A model generated the notes under the pieces. The model did not search any database and had not been told where the DNA came from. It worked only from the letters and a program-made list of their open reading frames with translations. Of a DNA stretch of 48,291 nt, positions 23,361 through 31,289 are shown in pieces. The DNA lies in the NCBI GenBank assembly GCA_017432365.1, contig JAFRJG010000017.1:1-48291 (forward strand). The letters run 5' to 3'. Position numbers and translations under genes: made by a program. The stretch's first letter is position 1; every line of letters begins with the position of its first letter. This DNA comes from Candidatus Saccharimonadota bacterium. Its GTDB lineage: Bacteria > Patescibacteriota > Saccharimonadia > Saccharimonadales > Saccharimonadaceae.

Positions 23361-23457
23361 GACGTAAGACTCATGCGGAGCTTATCAATGATTAAGTTAG
23401 CGCGAGAGCGCCGAAGCGTGAGCGGTTAAAATAGACTTCTTCGGGAGTCTATTTTTT
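23361..23457 (+). ncRNA. Candidate small RNA
   Basis: About 97 nt between a TATAAT box and an intrinsic terminator. Internal hairpins: CTTATCAATGATTAAG, GCGC-gaga-GCGC (23400-23411), CCG...CGG (23411-23425). The terminator is AAAATAGACTTC-TTCG-GGAGTCTATTTT. Not recognised as SRP, 6S, tmRNA or RNase P RNA. Confidence 0.5.
23428..23457. terminator. Bidirectional terminator, sRNA and FemAB gene
   Basis: 12-bp stem with a C(UUCG)G-type tetraloop, A/T-rich base, T run on the plus strand and AAAA on the other side. It contains the stop codon of the converging FemAB gene. Confidence 0.8.
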
Positions 23458-24405
23458 AAGTTTGCGAAGGCGGCGGTTGAGGGAACGGAGGCGGGTGTAG
23501 AGGGAGTATTTTTTCGGGTCGAGAGGGAGGTCGTAAGTTCCGGCGTAACGTTTTTCTTTGCCACCGAAGGATTTTTTGAAGGCGGTGAAGCCGGCCCAAG
23601 GGTGGTTTTCGGGGGCGTTGTCGGGGGCGATCCCCCAGAAGTCAAAGGTTTCGAGACCCTTTGCCTTGGCGTCGAAGATGGCAGTCGAGAGGAGGGCGAC
23701 GGTTCCGGGGAGTTTTTTATAGGCGAGGTCGGCAGCGGATTGCATGTAGAAGCGAGTTTTACTGAGGTCGTCATCGAAGAAGAGGGAGGCGGCGATGATT
23801 TTATCTTTATTATTGGTCGGGTCTTGGTAATGGACGAGGTAGAGTGAAGCGAAAGGTTGTTCGAGTTCGGTTTTGAGATAGGTTTCAGAGAAGGTATTAA
23901 TGCCTTTTTCTCGAGCGAGGGCGGTTTGGAGGGAGACGAGATATTTGATGTCTTCAGGGTCGTGAGAAACTTCAACGGAGAGTCCTTTTTTCGCGAAGGT
24001 GTTATGGCGGGTGCGGGTTCCTTGGGACATGTGGCGGAGGATGTCTTCTTTTGATTGGGTCAGGTCGAGAATCCAGGTTTCGGCAGGGTTTAGGTCGGTT
24101 GATTTTTGAAGTCCGAGGGATTCAAGAGAAGATTTCGAGAGAGGGAAGGGGGGTTCGAGGCGGAGGAAGAAGCAGTTGTGGGCCTTAGCGAGGGATTTTA
24201 AGGAGTCGAGGACGGAGCCGAGAGCGGACTTTGGGTTTTTTTCGGAGAGGGAAGGTCCGTAAGGGAGGTAGAGGTAATTGCCGAGTTTGGTCGGTTCGAG
24301 GATGGCAAGATAGGCGAAGTCAGGGGTTGAAATTTCGAAGACGGTTTTTCCGAGGGCGGTTTGGAAAGTTTTCCAAGCGTTCGATTGGAGGAAGTGAGTG
24401 TACAT
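23449..24405 (-). CDS. FemAB-family aminoacyltransferase
   Basis: Protein of 318 aa of the Fem/MurM family, which adds amino acids from aminoacyl-tRNA to the peptidoglycan precursor to build the interpeptide bridge. Two GNAT-like halves: LFLRLEPPFPL and WILDLTQSKEDILRHMSQGT then RHNTFAKKGL (the RxNxxxAxKxG motif), and later IIAASLFF, FYMQSAADLAYKKLPGTVAL, FDFWGIAPDN and FKKSFGG. The family's inserted coiled coil is absent. The -10 TATACT (24413-24418) lies in the end of tsaD, 7 nt before the ATG. Confidence 0.9.
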   Translation of the reverse strand: MYTHFLQSNAWKTFQTALGKTVFEISTPDFAYLAILEPTKLGNYLYLPYGPSLSEKNPKSALGSVLDSLKSLAKAHNCFFLRLEPPFPLSKSSLESLGLQKSTDLNPAETWILDLTQSKEDILRHMSQGTRTRHNTFAKKGLSVEVSHDPEDIKYLVSLQTALAREKGINTFSETYLKTELEQPFASLYLVHYQDPTNNKDKIIAASLFFDDDLSKTRFYMQSAADLAYKKLPGTVALLSTAIFDAKAKGLETFDFWGIAPDNAPENHPWAGFTAFKKSFGGKEKRYAGTYDLPLDPKKYSLYTRLRSLNRRLRKLKK

Positions 24406-24410
24406 AAGTA

Positions 24411-25508
24411 TTAGTATATCGCGGAGCGGGGGGAGATGTCGAGTTTATAGGGGTCGGTCGGGGGGACGCCGTGGTTGATTTCCGAGAGGGCGGCCATGGC
24501 GACCATGGCGGCGTTGTCGCCTGTGAAACGCGGGTCGGGGAAATGAAGTACAAAAAACGGCTTAGGCGTCTTTTTCGCTTCGGCCCGCAGCAAACCGTTG
24601 GCGCTGACGCCGCCGGCGAAGGCGACGGATTGAGTGTCGGGGTGTTGTTTGAGGGCGAGGGAGAGTTTTTCGAGGAGGATGTCGATGGCGGTTTGTTCGA
24701 ACGAGGCGGCGAAGTCGGCGATTTGTTCTGGGGTGAGTAAAGTTTTTAAATCTTTTGAAGGGAAGTCGAGACCGACGCCGACTTCTTTTTGGACTTGGCG
24801 GAGGACGGCGGTTTTTAGACCGGAGAAGGAGAAGTCAAGACCCGGGGTTTTTGGATGAGGGAAGGAGTATTTTTGACGGTTGCCGGGGGCGGGGAGGGTT
24901 TGGTCGGGGAGCTGACCGAGAGCGGCGTTTGAGATGGCGGGACCGCCAGGGTAAGGGAGGCCAAGGATTTTGGCGATTTTATCGAAACATTCGCCGACGG
25001 CGTCGTCGAGAGTGGTGCCGATGATGTGAAAAGTGGTTTCGGAGGGCATGTAGATGAGCTGGGTGTGACCGCCGGAGATGACGAGTGCTAAGACGGGGAA
25101 AGTCGGGAGGGGATTGTTCGTCAGCCAGTTAGAGTAGATGTGGGATTTTAAGTGGTGGACGGGGTAGAGGGGTTTTTGATGAAGGAGGGCGAGAGTGCGG
25201 GCGGTGAGGGTGCCGATGAGGAGGGAACCGAGGAGACCGGGAGTATGAGTGACGGCGATAGCGTCGATTTTAGTCCAGTCGTTGTTATTGGCTTTATCTA
25301 AGAGATGGGCGTCGCGGAAGGCGCGGTCGAGGACAGGGAGGATAGCTTCGAGATGGGAGCGGGCGGCGATTTCCGGGATGACGCCGCCAAAATCCTTGAA
25401 GAGGTCGATTTGAGAGACGACGACGTTAGAGAGGAGGCGATTATGAGCGCCATCATAGATAGCTACTGCAGTTTCATCGCAGGAAGATTCGATAGCGAGG
25501 ATGTTCAT
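24411..25508 (-). CDS. tsaD: tRNA threonylcarbamoyladenosine synthase TsaD
   Basis: ASKHA-fold enzyme of 365 aa that transfers the threonylcarbamoyl group to A37 of tRNAs reading ANN codons. Starts with NILAIESSCDETAVAIYDG; metal-binding VHHLKSHIYS (HxxxH); LALVISGGHTQL; LDDAVGECFDK; YPGGPAIS; FSFSGLKTAV; VAFAGGVSANGLLR; and FTGDNAAMVA. All expected motifs are present. -10 TATAAT (25518-25523) is 9 nt before the ATG. Confidence 0.97.
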   Translation of the reverse strand: MNILAIESSCDETAVAIYDGAHNRLLSNVVVSQIDLFKDFGGVIPEIAARSHLEAILPVLDRAFRDAHLLDKANNNDWTKIDAIAVTHTPGLLGSLLIGTLTARTLALLHQKPLYPVHHLKSHIYSNWLTNNPLPTFPVLALVISGGHTQLIYMPSETTFHIIGTTLDDAVGECFDKIAKILGLPYPGGPAISNAALGQLPDQTLPAPGNRQKYSFPHPKTPGLDFSFSGLKTAVLRQVQKEVGVGLDFPSKDLKTLLTPEQIADFAASFEQTAIDILLEKLSLALKQHPDTQSVAFAGGVSANGLLRAEAKKTPKPFFVLHFPDPRFTGDNAAMVAMAALSEINHGVPPTDPYKLDISPRSAIY

Positions 25509-25526
25509 TGGATATATATTATACCA

Positions 25527-25551
25527 TAAAAAAGTCCCGCCGAGGCGGGAC
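25527..25551 (-). terminator. Terminator of the ABC transporter operon
   Basis: GTCCCGC / GCGGGAC, 7-bp stem with tetraloop, then six T on the minus strand. Confidence 0.9.
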
Positions 25552-25556
25552 GGAGG

Positions 25557-26789
25557 TTAGCCCCAGAACTTTAAGGAGTAAATTGGGTTTTTCTTGGCGG
25601 CTTTTATAGCGGGGAAGAGACCGAAGATGAGACCGGTCAAGAGGGCGGTCGAGAAAGTGATGGCTAGGATTTGCCAGGAGACGAACGGGTTAAACGGGGT
25701 AATTAAGCAGAGAAGGAAGGCGAGTCCGTAGCCGAGGATGAGACCGAGGAAACCGCCGGAGAGGGAGAGGATTAAAGCTTCAAAGAGGAATTGGAGGAAG
25801 ATGTTGCCGGTTGAGGCGCCGACGGCTTTCCGGATACCGATTTCGTGAGTCCGCTCGGCGACTGAGACGAGCATGATGTTCATGATACCGATACCGCCGA
25901 CGATGAGCGAGATACCGGCGACAACGGAGAGGATACTCGAGATGACGGAGAAGAGAGTGCCGGCGGGATGAGTAATGTCGTCGCCAGAGAGAACGGAGAA
26001 GTTTGTGTCGCCGTTTTTAGAGGCGATAAGGGTTTCGCGAATGGTTTTGACGGTTTTTTCGAGGTCGTTAGTGTTTTCGGTACGGATGTTGATTTGTTGG
26101 ATTTGGAGGGAGTTGTCGATTTTATTAAGGGCGGAGGCGGAGACGAATAGGGAAGAGTCGAGGTCAAGATTGTTGAAGTTAATAGGGTCGTCAACTTCGG
26201 TTAGGACGCCGACGATAATGAAGCGTTCGCCGAGGAGAGTGAGGGTTTTCCCGACGGGTTCGCCGGTTCCATAGAGGTCGTTAGCGAGTTTGGCGCCGAT
26301 AACGGCGGTAGCGGTCGGAGCATCGTCCTTGAGGAAAGTGCCGGATTTAAGGGTTAAGTTTTGGATTTTAATAAAGTCGGGATTGGTTCCGACGACGGGG
26401 ACGGAGGGAAGGAAGGTGTCGTCATCGCCAGAGAGGGAATTGACGGAGACGGCGAGAGGGGCGACCGAGGCGATATTGTCGAGTTTTTCGATTGTGGCGA
26501 CGTCTTTTAAGGTTAAATTGGACTTTAAGTACATCGAGGAGGAGGTTAATTCGTCGACGACGCGGGAGACGGCGGTTTTAGTGGTCGAGGGACGAACAAC
26601 GACGAGGTCAGAGCCGATTTGAGCGACTTGAGAAGAGATGAGCGAGGAGATACTTCCCATGAGAGAGAGAATCAGGATAATGGAGGCGACGCCGATAGAG
26701 ATACCGAGGCAGGTGAGGAAGCTGCGCCCGCGATTACGCTTGATAGAGGTACGAGCAAGCTCGTAATGAGTTCGAAGAAGGAGAGCCAT
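25557..26789 (-). CDS. MacB-like ABC transporter permease
   Basis: Membrane protein of 410 aa. Topology of the MacB/FtsX type: one N-terminal helix (FLTCLGISIGVASIILILSL), a large extracellular MacB-type domain (residues ~45-270), and three C-terminal helices. VAERTHEIGIRKAVGAS after the extracellular domain is the family's coupling region. Works with the ATPase just upstream (1-bp TAATG overlap). MacB-like pairs in Gram-positive-type cells export peptides or lipoproteins or give resistance; substrate unknown. No membrane-fusion partner (MacA) lies beside it. Confidence 0.92.
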   Translation of the reverse strand: MALLLRTHYELARTSIKRNRGRSFLTCLGISIGVASIILILSLMGSISSLISSQVAQIGSDLVVVRPSTTKTAVSRVVDELTSSSMYLKSNLTLKDVATIEKLDNIASVAPLAVSVNSLSGDDDTFLPSVPVVGTNPDFIKIQNLTLKSGTFLKDDAPTATAVIGAKLANDLYGTGEPVGKTLTLLGERFIIVGVLTEVDDPINFNNLDLDSSLFVSASALNKIDNSLQIQQINIRTENTNDLEKTVKTIRETLIASKNGDTNFSVLSGDDITHPAGTLFSVISSILSVVAGISLIVGGIGIMNIMLVSVAERTHEIGIRKAVGASTGNIFLQFLFEALILSLSGGFLGLILGYGLAFLLCLITPFNPFVSWQILAITFSTALLTGLIFGLFPAIKAAKKNPIYSLKFWG

Positions 26790-27580
26790 TATTTTTTCGT
26801 CTTTTTCTTTCGGTTAGATTTTTTCTTATTTTTGGGGCGGCGGCGATTTTTCTTTTCGACGGGGACGGGGAGGTCGGAGTCAGCGACGGTTTTAATATCG
26901 GTGTCGATTGAGCCGTCGAGCATGTGAATGACGCGGGTCGCATAAGAGGTTAGGGAAGGGTTATGAGTAACCATGATGATAGTATTTCCTTCGGAGTGGA
27001 TTCGGGAAAGCTCGGACATGACGAGGGCGGAAGAATGAGAATCGAGATTTCCGGTCGGTTCGTCGGCGAGGATGATTTCGGGACGGGCGACGATGGCACG
27101 GGCGATAGCGGCGCGTTGTTGTTGACCGCCAGAGAGTTGGGAGGGGAAATAATATTCTTTTTCTTTTAAATTAAAGCGGTCGAGGATTTCCGAGGCGCGA
27201 ATCAGACGGCGGGTTTTATGGTAGCCGGAGTAGACAAGAGGGAGGGCGACGTTTTCGATAATGGGGAGGTCGGGGATTAGGTTAAAGTTTTGGAAGATGA
27301 AACCGATTTTTTTCGCGCGGAGACGAGCTTGGCGACGGGCGGAAATTCGGGAGACAGGTTCATCGTTGAGGCGATAAACGCCGGAAGTGGCGGAGTCGAG
27401 AAGACCAATCAAATTCAAAAGAGTCGTTTTTCCGCAACCGGAAGGGCCCATGATCATGATAAACTCGCCGCGTTTCACGGTTAAGTCGAAATCTTTTAAG
27501 GCGTAAGAAGCGGCGTCTCCGTAGCCGAAGCGCTTAGTTAAGTTTTCGAGTTTTATAATTGTTTCTGTTTCCTCGCTCAT
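26789..27580 (-). CDS. ABC transporter ATPase, MacB/LolD type
   Basis: ATPase of 263 aa. Walker A GPSGCGKTT, Q loop FQNFNL, signature LSGGQQQRAAIARAIV, Walker B ILADEPTGNLD, His switch VTHNP. The C-terminal ~30 residues are almost all Lys/Arg/Asn (KKNRRRPKNKKKS), an unusual extension that may bind lipid heads or nucleic acid. -10 TATAAT (27589-27594) is 8 nt before the ATG, so leaderless, with its own promoter despite lying 58 bp after the pilin-like gene. Confidence 0.95.
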   Translation of the reverse strand: MSEETETIIKLENLTKRFGYGDAASYALKDFDLTVKRGEFIMIMGPSGCGKTTLLNLIGLLDSATSGVYRLNDEPVSRISARRQARLRAKKIGFIFQNFNLIPDLPIIENVALPLVYSGYHKTRRLIRASEILDRFNLKEKEYYFPSQLSGGQQQRAAIARAIVARPEIILADEPTGNLDSHSSALVMSELSRIHSEGNTIIMVTHNPSLTSYATRVIHMLDGSIDTDIKTVADSDLPVPVEKKNRRRPKNKKKSNRKKKTKK

Positions 27581-27638
27581 TAAAAATAATTATATGTTTA
27601 TTTTTAGGATTTTTGAAGGGAGATTTTTCAGGAAAATG

Positions 27639-28511
27639 TTATTTAGAGATAACATCGACGGTGCCGTTAGGAGAGAACTTGATAGTGCAAACGTCCCAGA
27701 TGCCGTTTTTGAAGCTGGCGTCGTTACCAGAGAATTCGAAGGAGCCGACGATACGGTTTTTGTTCGGGAAATGTCTACTAGTATTGAAACGGTCGCCCTG
27801 GAAGGTGTAACCGTCAAGGATGTAAATATATAGTTTTATGTCGGTATTACCGTCGTAAGATTGGCCTTTGAAATAGAGGGGATTGTTGACACTGACGTCT
27901 ATGGAGTTACTGGTTCCGAAGACGCTATTGAAGATATTATTTTGGAGATGGAAGTAGGAAAGTAGTGACGACATGTATGCCCAAGACAAGTCGGGACTAT
28001 AGGAGTTGGTTTCACAATGTGGCGAAGGCGGATTTTCGGAGATAGTTTCGGTATCTCCGTTTGTGATGATTTGAAAATTTTCGAAGAAGCAGTCGGCAAC
28101 GTCCGAGGAATTGTTGTATGAGGGGATGAAGTGGGCAAAATCTTGGGCGGATTGGATATTGTCTTGGTGATAAGCTTGTTGCGCGCGTTCGAGATTGAAA
28201 AGTTCAAGACATTCAGAACCGTTGACCCAATCACTAGAGAGATTATTGACGACGCTACCGTAGTTGAAGAATGTGGACGGACCAAAACAGCGGTGACGAT
28301 TGGTAAAATAGTCGGTCTGGGCGGAGTCTTTTACTTCGAAGTTCAAGTTAGGGTTACCGGAATAAACGAGGACAGAAGCCATCCAGAGACCGTCGAGAGG
28401 GTTGGAAGGATTCTTAGGATTTTGGACACAGACTTGGTTGGAACCCACGGAAGCGGGGTCACAGAGGTCGGGGTCGGAGCCGCCGACCGGTTCGGGTTCA
28501 TCCTCGTCGCC
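27639..28511 (-). pseudogene. C-terminal part of the phase-variable pilin-like gene, out of frame
   Basis: Downstream half of the interrupted gene: open from the end of the G tract to a stop at 27639 with no ATG start (only a GTG at 28448). It encodes an acidic linker (GDEDEPEPVGGSDPD), then ~270 residues with several Cys (VCVQN, HRCFG, SECLE, ADCFF, PHCETN, WDVCTI) and ending FSPNGTVDVISK. It has no signal of its own. It rejoins the upstream half if the tract loses one base (11) or gains two (14), giving 556 aa. Confidence 0.8.
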
Positions 28512-29310
28512 GGGGGGGGGGGGTATTAGAGGAGATAACAGTAGCGTCGGGGTTGTAAAGGCGGACGATGGTGGAGATGGTCGTGGAGCCGTTACCGCCG
28601 ATATTTTCCCAGCAAGTACGGATGTAAAAGTCGTAATAGCGGGGGGTACTACCGGTACCTTCTTGGACGGCGGTTATCCAGATACCTTGAGCGGAGTTTA
28701 AGCTGACGTCGGCTGTAACGTTGTTGGAGTCGGAGAGAGTCGTATCGGTCGTGGAATAAACAAGGCGAGGATAAGTCGGGGTCGCAAAGAGGCGGGAGCT
28801 AGAGGCTTTATGAGGGACAAGGACTCTTTCGAGGTTGGTGACGTTGTCGAGGTTAAGACTGCTAAGGTCGGTATTATTAAGATGGCGAGGGTTGATAACG
28901 AAACTAGATTGAGAAGACGCTCCGGAGGGGGGGAGGATGGCAAGATTGTTGGCATAGATTGTGCTACAAGATTGTCCGTTATAATTGGCGGAATTAAGGA
29001 AGGTGTCTTGGACCTGGTTGGGTTTAAACGCTTTGTCTTTGAGCTTACTCCAGAGTTTGTAATAAGGATTACTGGTGTCGCCGGCGTTCATGGAGTAGGC
29101 GTTATGAATAAAACGGAGGGCTTCAGCTTGAGTGTCGATTTCTTGGCGAGCCATGGCGGTTTCGAGGGTTCCCTGGGCGGTGGCAACGCCTTTGTTCATC
29201 ATGGCGATTGAGCTAACGGAAACCATACCGAAAATAGCGACGGCGAAGAGAACCTCGACGAGCGTGTCGCCACGAAGGGATTTTGGGATTCGAGAGTTGG
29301 GGAGTTTCAT
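28498..29310 (-). CDS. Type IV pilin-like protein, N-terminal part (truncated by G tract)
   Basis: As read, 270 aa ending in an artificial tail RRRG. The N-terminus is a type III (prepilin) signal: KSLRGDTLVEVLFAVAIFG, with G before the cleavage site, hydrophobic helix and Glu at +5; Asp at +1 is unusual. This helix would anchor and pack into a pilus or pseudopilus. The rest is a beta-rich head with Cys pair (SCSTIY, RTCWEN). -10 TATAAT (29319-29324) is 8 nt before the ATG. The TGA stop is reached only because the 12-base C run (minus strand) shifts the frame. Confidence 0.85.
   Translation of the reverse strand: MKLPNSRIPKSLRGDTLVEVLFAVAIFGMVSVSSIAMMNKGVATAQGTLETAMARQEIDTQAEALRFIHNAYSMNAGDTSNPYYKLWSKLKDKAFKPNQVQDTFLNSANYNGQSCSTIYANNLAILPPSGASSQSSFVINPRHLNNTDLSSLNLDNVTNLERVLVPHKASSSRLFATPTYPRLVYSTTDTTLSDSNNVTADVSLNSAQGIWITAVQEGTGSTPRYYDFYIRTCWENIGGNGSTTISTIVRLYNPDATVISSNTPPPRRRG
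28512..28523. repeat. Homopolymer of 12 G
   Basis: Twelve G on the plus strand (12 C in the coding strand) inside the pilin-like gene, between Asn-Thr and Gly-Asp codons. Such tracts slip at replication. 11 or 14 would restore the full reading frame. Confidence 0.95.
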
Positions 29311-29384
29311 TGTTGTTTATTATAACATAAGTGGGATGAGTTAGGTTTTTATTTTTTGTTTTTTATGATATATTGGGGAAAGAC

Positions 29385-29474
29385 GGAAGTGTGTCCGAGT
29401 GGTTTAAGGAGCACGCTTGGAAAGCGTGTGTGCGGGTAACCGTACCGGAGGTTCGAATCCTCTCGCTTCCGCCA
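29385..29474 (+). tRNA. tRNA-Ser (GGA)
   Basis: Class II tRNA: acceptor GGAAGTG / CGCTTCC, anticodon stem with loop TTGGAAA (GGA), long variable arm (GTGTGCGGGTAACCGTAC), T arm GGAGGTTCGAATCCTC, encoded CCA. Reads UCC/UCU. A -10 TATATT lies at 29369-29374. Confidence 0.95.
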
Positions 29475-29544
29475 TTTTTGTGTTTTGGATTTTTGTGGTA
29501 GAATGAGGAGGATAAGCGTGGGCGGAATTAAAAGGAGGTAACCC

Positions 29545-31281
29545 ATGAGCCAAAATAAAAATTGTAAATATATATTTGTAACGGGGGGTGTTTTGTCGGG
29601 GGTCGGGAAGGGGATCACGGCGGCGAGTATTGGGGCGATTCTCAAGGCGAAGGGATTTAAGGTGACGATGCAGAAGTGCGACCCGTATTTGAACGTGGAT
29701 GCGGGGTTGTTGAATCCGGTGGAACATGGGGAATGTTTCGTGACGGCGGACGGGGTGGAAACTGACCTTGACCTGGGGCATTATGAGCGGTTTTTGGATT
29801 TTGAGACATCGAAATACTCAATTACGTTGTCGGGGTCGATATTTAAGGAGTTGATTGATAAGGAGCGGAGCGGGGAGTTCCATGGGAAGACGGTGCAACT
29901 AGTGCCACATTTTACGAACTTAGTACAAGAGAAAATTGAGAAGGCGTCGAAGGGTTCGGAGGTGCATATTGTGGAGATTGGGGGGACGATTGGGGATTAT
30001 GAGGGGTTGTCGTTTGTGGAGGCGATTCGGTTGTTTGCAAATCGAGTCGGGCGGGAGAACTGTTTATATGTATCGGTTGTATATGTGCCGTGGATAAATA
30101 CGAGTAAGGAGTTTAAGACGAAGCCGGCGCAGAATGCGTTGAAGGATTTACGGGGGTTTGGGATTATTCCGGACGTGGTTTGTACACGAACGGAGAAGCC
30201 AGCGCCGAAAGAGATTCAAGAGAAGATTGCGGCGTTTGCGGGGATTGCGCCAGAGGGGGTTGTCAATTTACCAGATATTGAGTCGGTGTATGATGTGCCG
30301 TTTAATGTGCTGAAGAGCGGAGTGTTGACGATTTTGAATCGGTTTGTCGGAGACGAGACGGAGCCGGACATGTCGAGGTGGGAGGAGTTTTCCAGGAGGC
30401 GGAATCGGAAGTATAAGAAGACGGTCAAGGTTGGGCTTGTGGCGAAGTATGTGGGGAATGAGGATACGTATATATGTGTTACCGAGGCGTTGAAGGCGGC
30501 GGCGGCGTGGCGGGGCGTCAATCCAGAAATAATCTGGATTGACGCTGAGGGGCTTGCTCAGGAGGCGTCATCTGCGACTTCAGAAGATGCGTTGCTCGCT
30601 CACCGTACTTTAAGTACGGCTCACTCCGCTACTCCTTCTTCATTGCATCTGACACCTTCTGAGCAAGCGTACCGAACATTAGAGCGCCTAAAATTGGATG
30701 GGATTGTGGTGCCGGGGGGGTTTGGAGCGAGGGGAGTTGAGGGGAAGATTCAAGCGGCGGAGTTTGCGCTCGAACATGATGTGCCGTATCTCGGATTGTG
30801 CTTGGGGCTACAAGTGGCGACGATTGCAGCGTGTCGACGTTCTGTTGGGCAGATTTTGACGTCAGCAGACACACCGGCTAAATTATATACTTCCGAAGAA
30901 TTTGGAGCGACGGAGAAGGACGGGAATAACGTAATATATATTATGGAAGGGCAGAAAGGGAAGGAGTCGACGGGCGGGACGATGAGGCTGGGGAATTATC
31001 CGGCGAAGCTTGTGCCGGGTTCGCGAGTGGCGGAGATTTATGGGACGACGGAAGTGGTTGAGCGGCATAGGCATCGGTATGAAGTGAATAAAAAATTTGT
31101 TCAGGAGATTGAGAAAGGGGGGTTGAAGATTTCTGGAACGAGTCCGGACGGGAAGTTAGTGGAGTTTGTTGAGGCGCCAGAGAAGAAGTTTTTTGTAGCG
31201 ACGCAAGCACATCCGGAGTTCAAGAGTCGACCACTGAAAGTCCACCCGCTGTTTTTGAAGTTTATAGAGAGCATGATATAA
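29545..31281 (+). CDS. pyrG: CTP synthase PyrG with palindrome-encoded insert
   Basis: Makes CTP from UTP using glutamine. 578 aa. Amidoligase domain: YIFVTGGVLSGVGKGITAAS, KCDPYLNVDAGLLNP, EIGGTIGDYEG. Glutaminase domain: GIVVPGGFGARGVEGK, YLGLCLGLQVA with the nucleophile Cys, and HPEFKSRP with the His/Glu pair. Residues ~336-375, at the start of the glutaminase domain, are a Ser/Ala/Leu-rich insert encoded by palindrome E. AAAAGGAGG precedes the ATG, so this gene uses a normal leader. Confidence 0.97.
   Translation: MSQNKNCKYIFVTGGVLSGVGKGITAASIGAILKAKGFKVTMQKCDPYLNVDAGLLNPVEHGECFVTADGVETDLDLGHYERFLDFETSKYSITLSGSIFKELIDKERSGEFHGKTVQLVPHFTNLVQEKIEKASKGSEVHIVEIGGTIGDYEGLSFVEAIRLFANRVGRENCLYVSVVYVPWINTSKEFKTKPAQNALKDLRGFGIIPDVVCTRTEKPAPKEIQEKIAAFAGIAPEGVVNLPDIESVYDVPFNVLKSGVLTILNRFVGDETEPDMSRWEEFSRRRNRKYKKTVKVGLVAKYVGNEDTYICVTEALKAAAAWRGVNPEIIWIDAEGLAQEASSATSEDALLAHRTLSTAHSATPSSLHLTPSEQAYRTLERLKLDGIVVPGGFGARGVEGKIQAAEFALEHDVPYLGLCLGLQVATIAACRRSVGQILTSADTPAKLYTSEEFGATEKDGNNVIYIMEGQKGKESTGGTMRLGNYPAKLVPGSRVAEIYGTTEVVERHRHRYEVNKKFVQEIEKGGLKISGTSPDGKLVEFVEAPEKKFFVATQAHPEFKSRPLKVHPLFLKFIESMI
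30552..30668. repeat. Palindromic element E inside pyrG
   Basis: 117 bp, exactly 39 codons. GCTTGCTCAG at the left end, CTGAGCAAGC at the right, about 50-bp imperfect arms, and a perfect centre CCGTACTT-T-AAGTACGG (30603-30619). No shared loop with A-C. Confidence 0.85.
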
Positions 31282-31289
31282 TATAGGTG

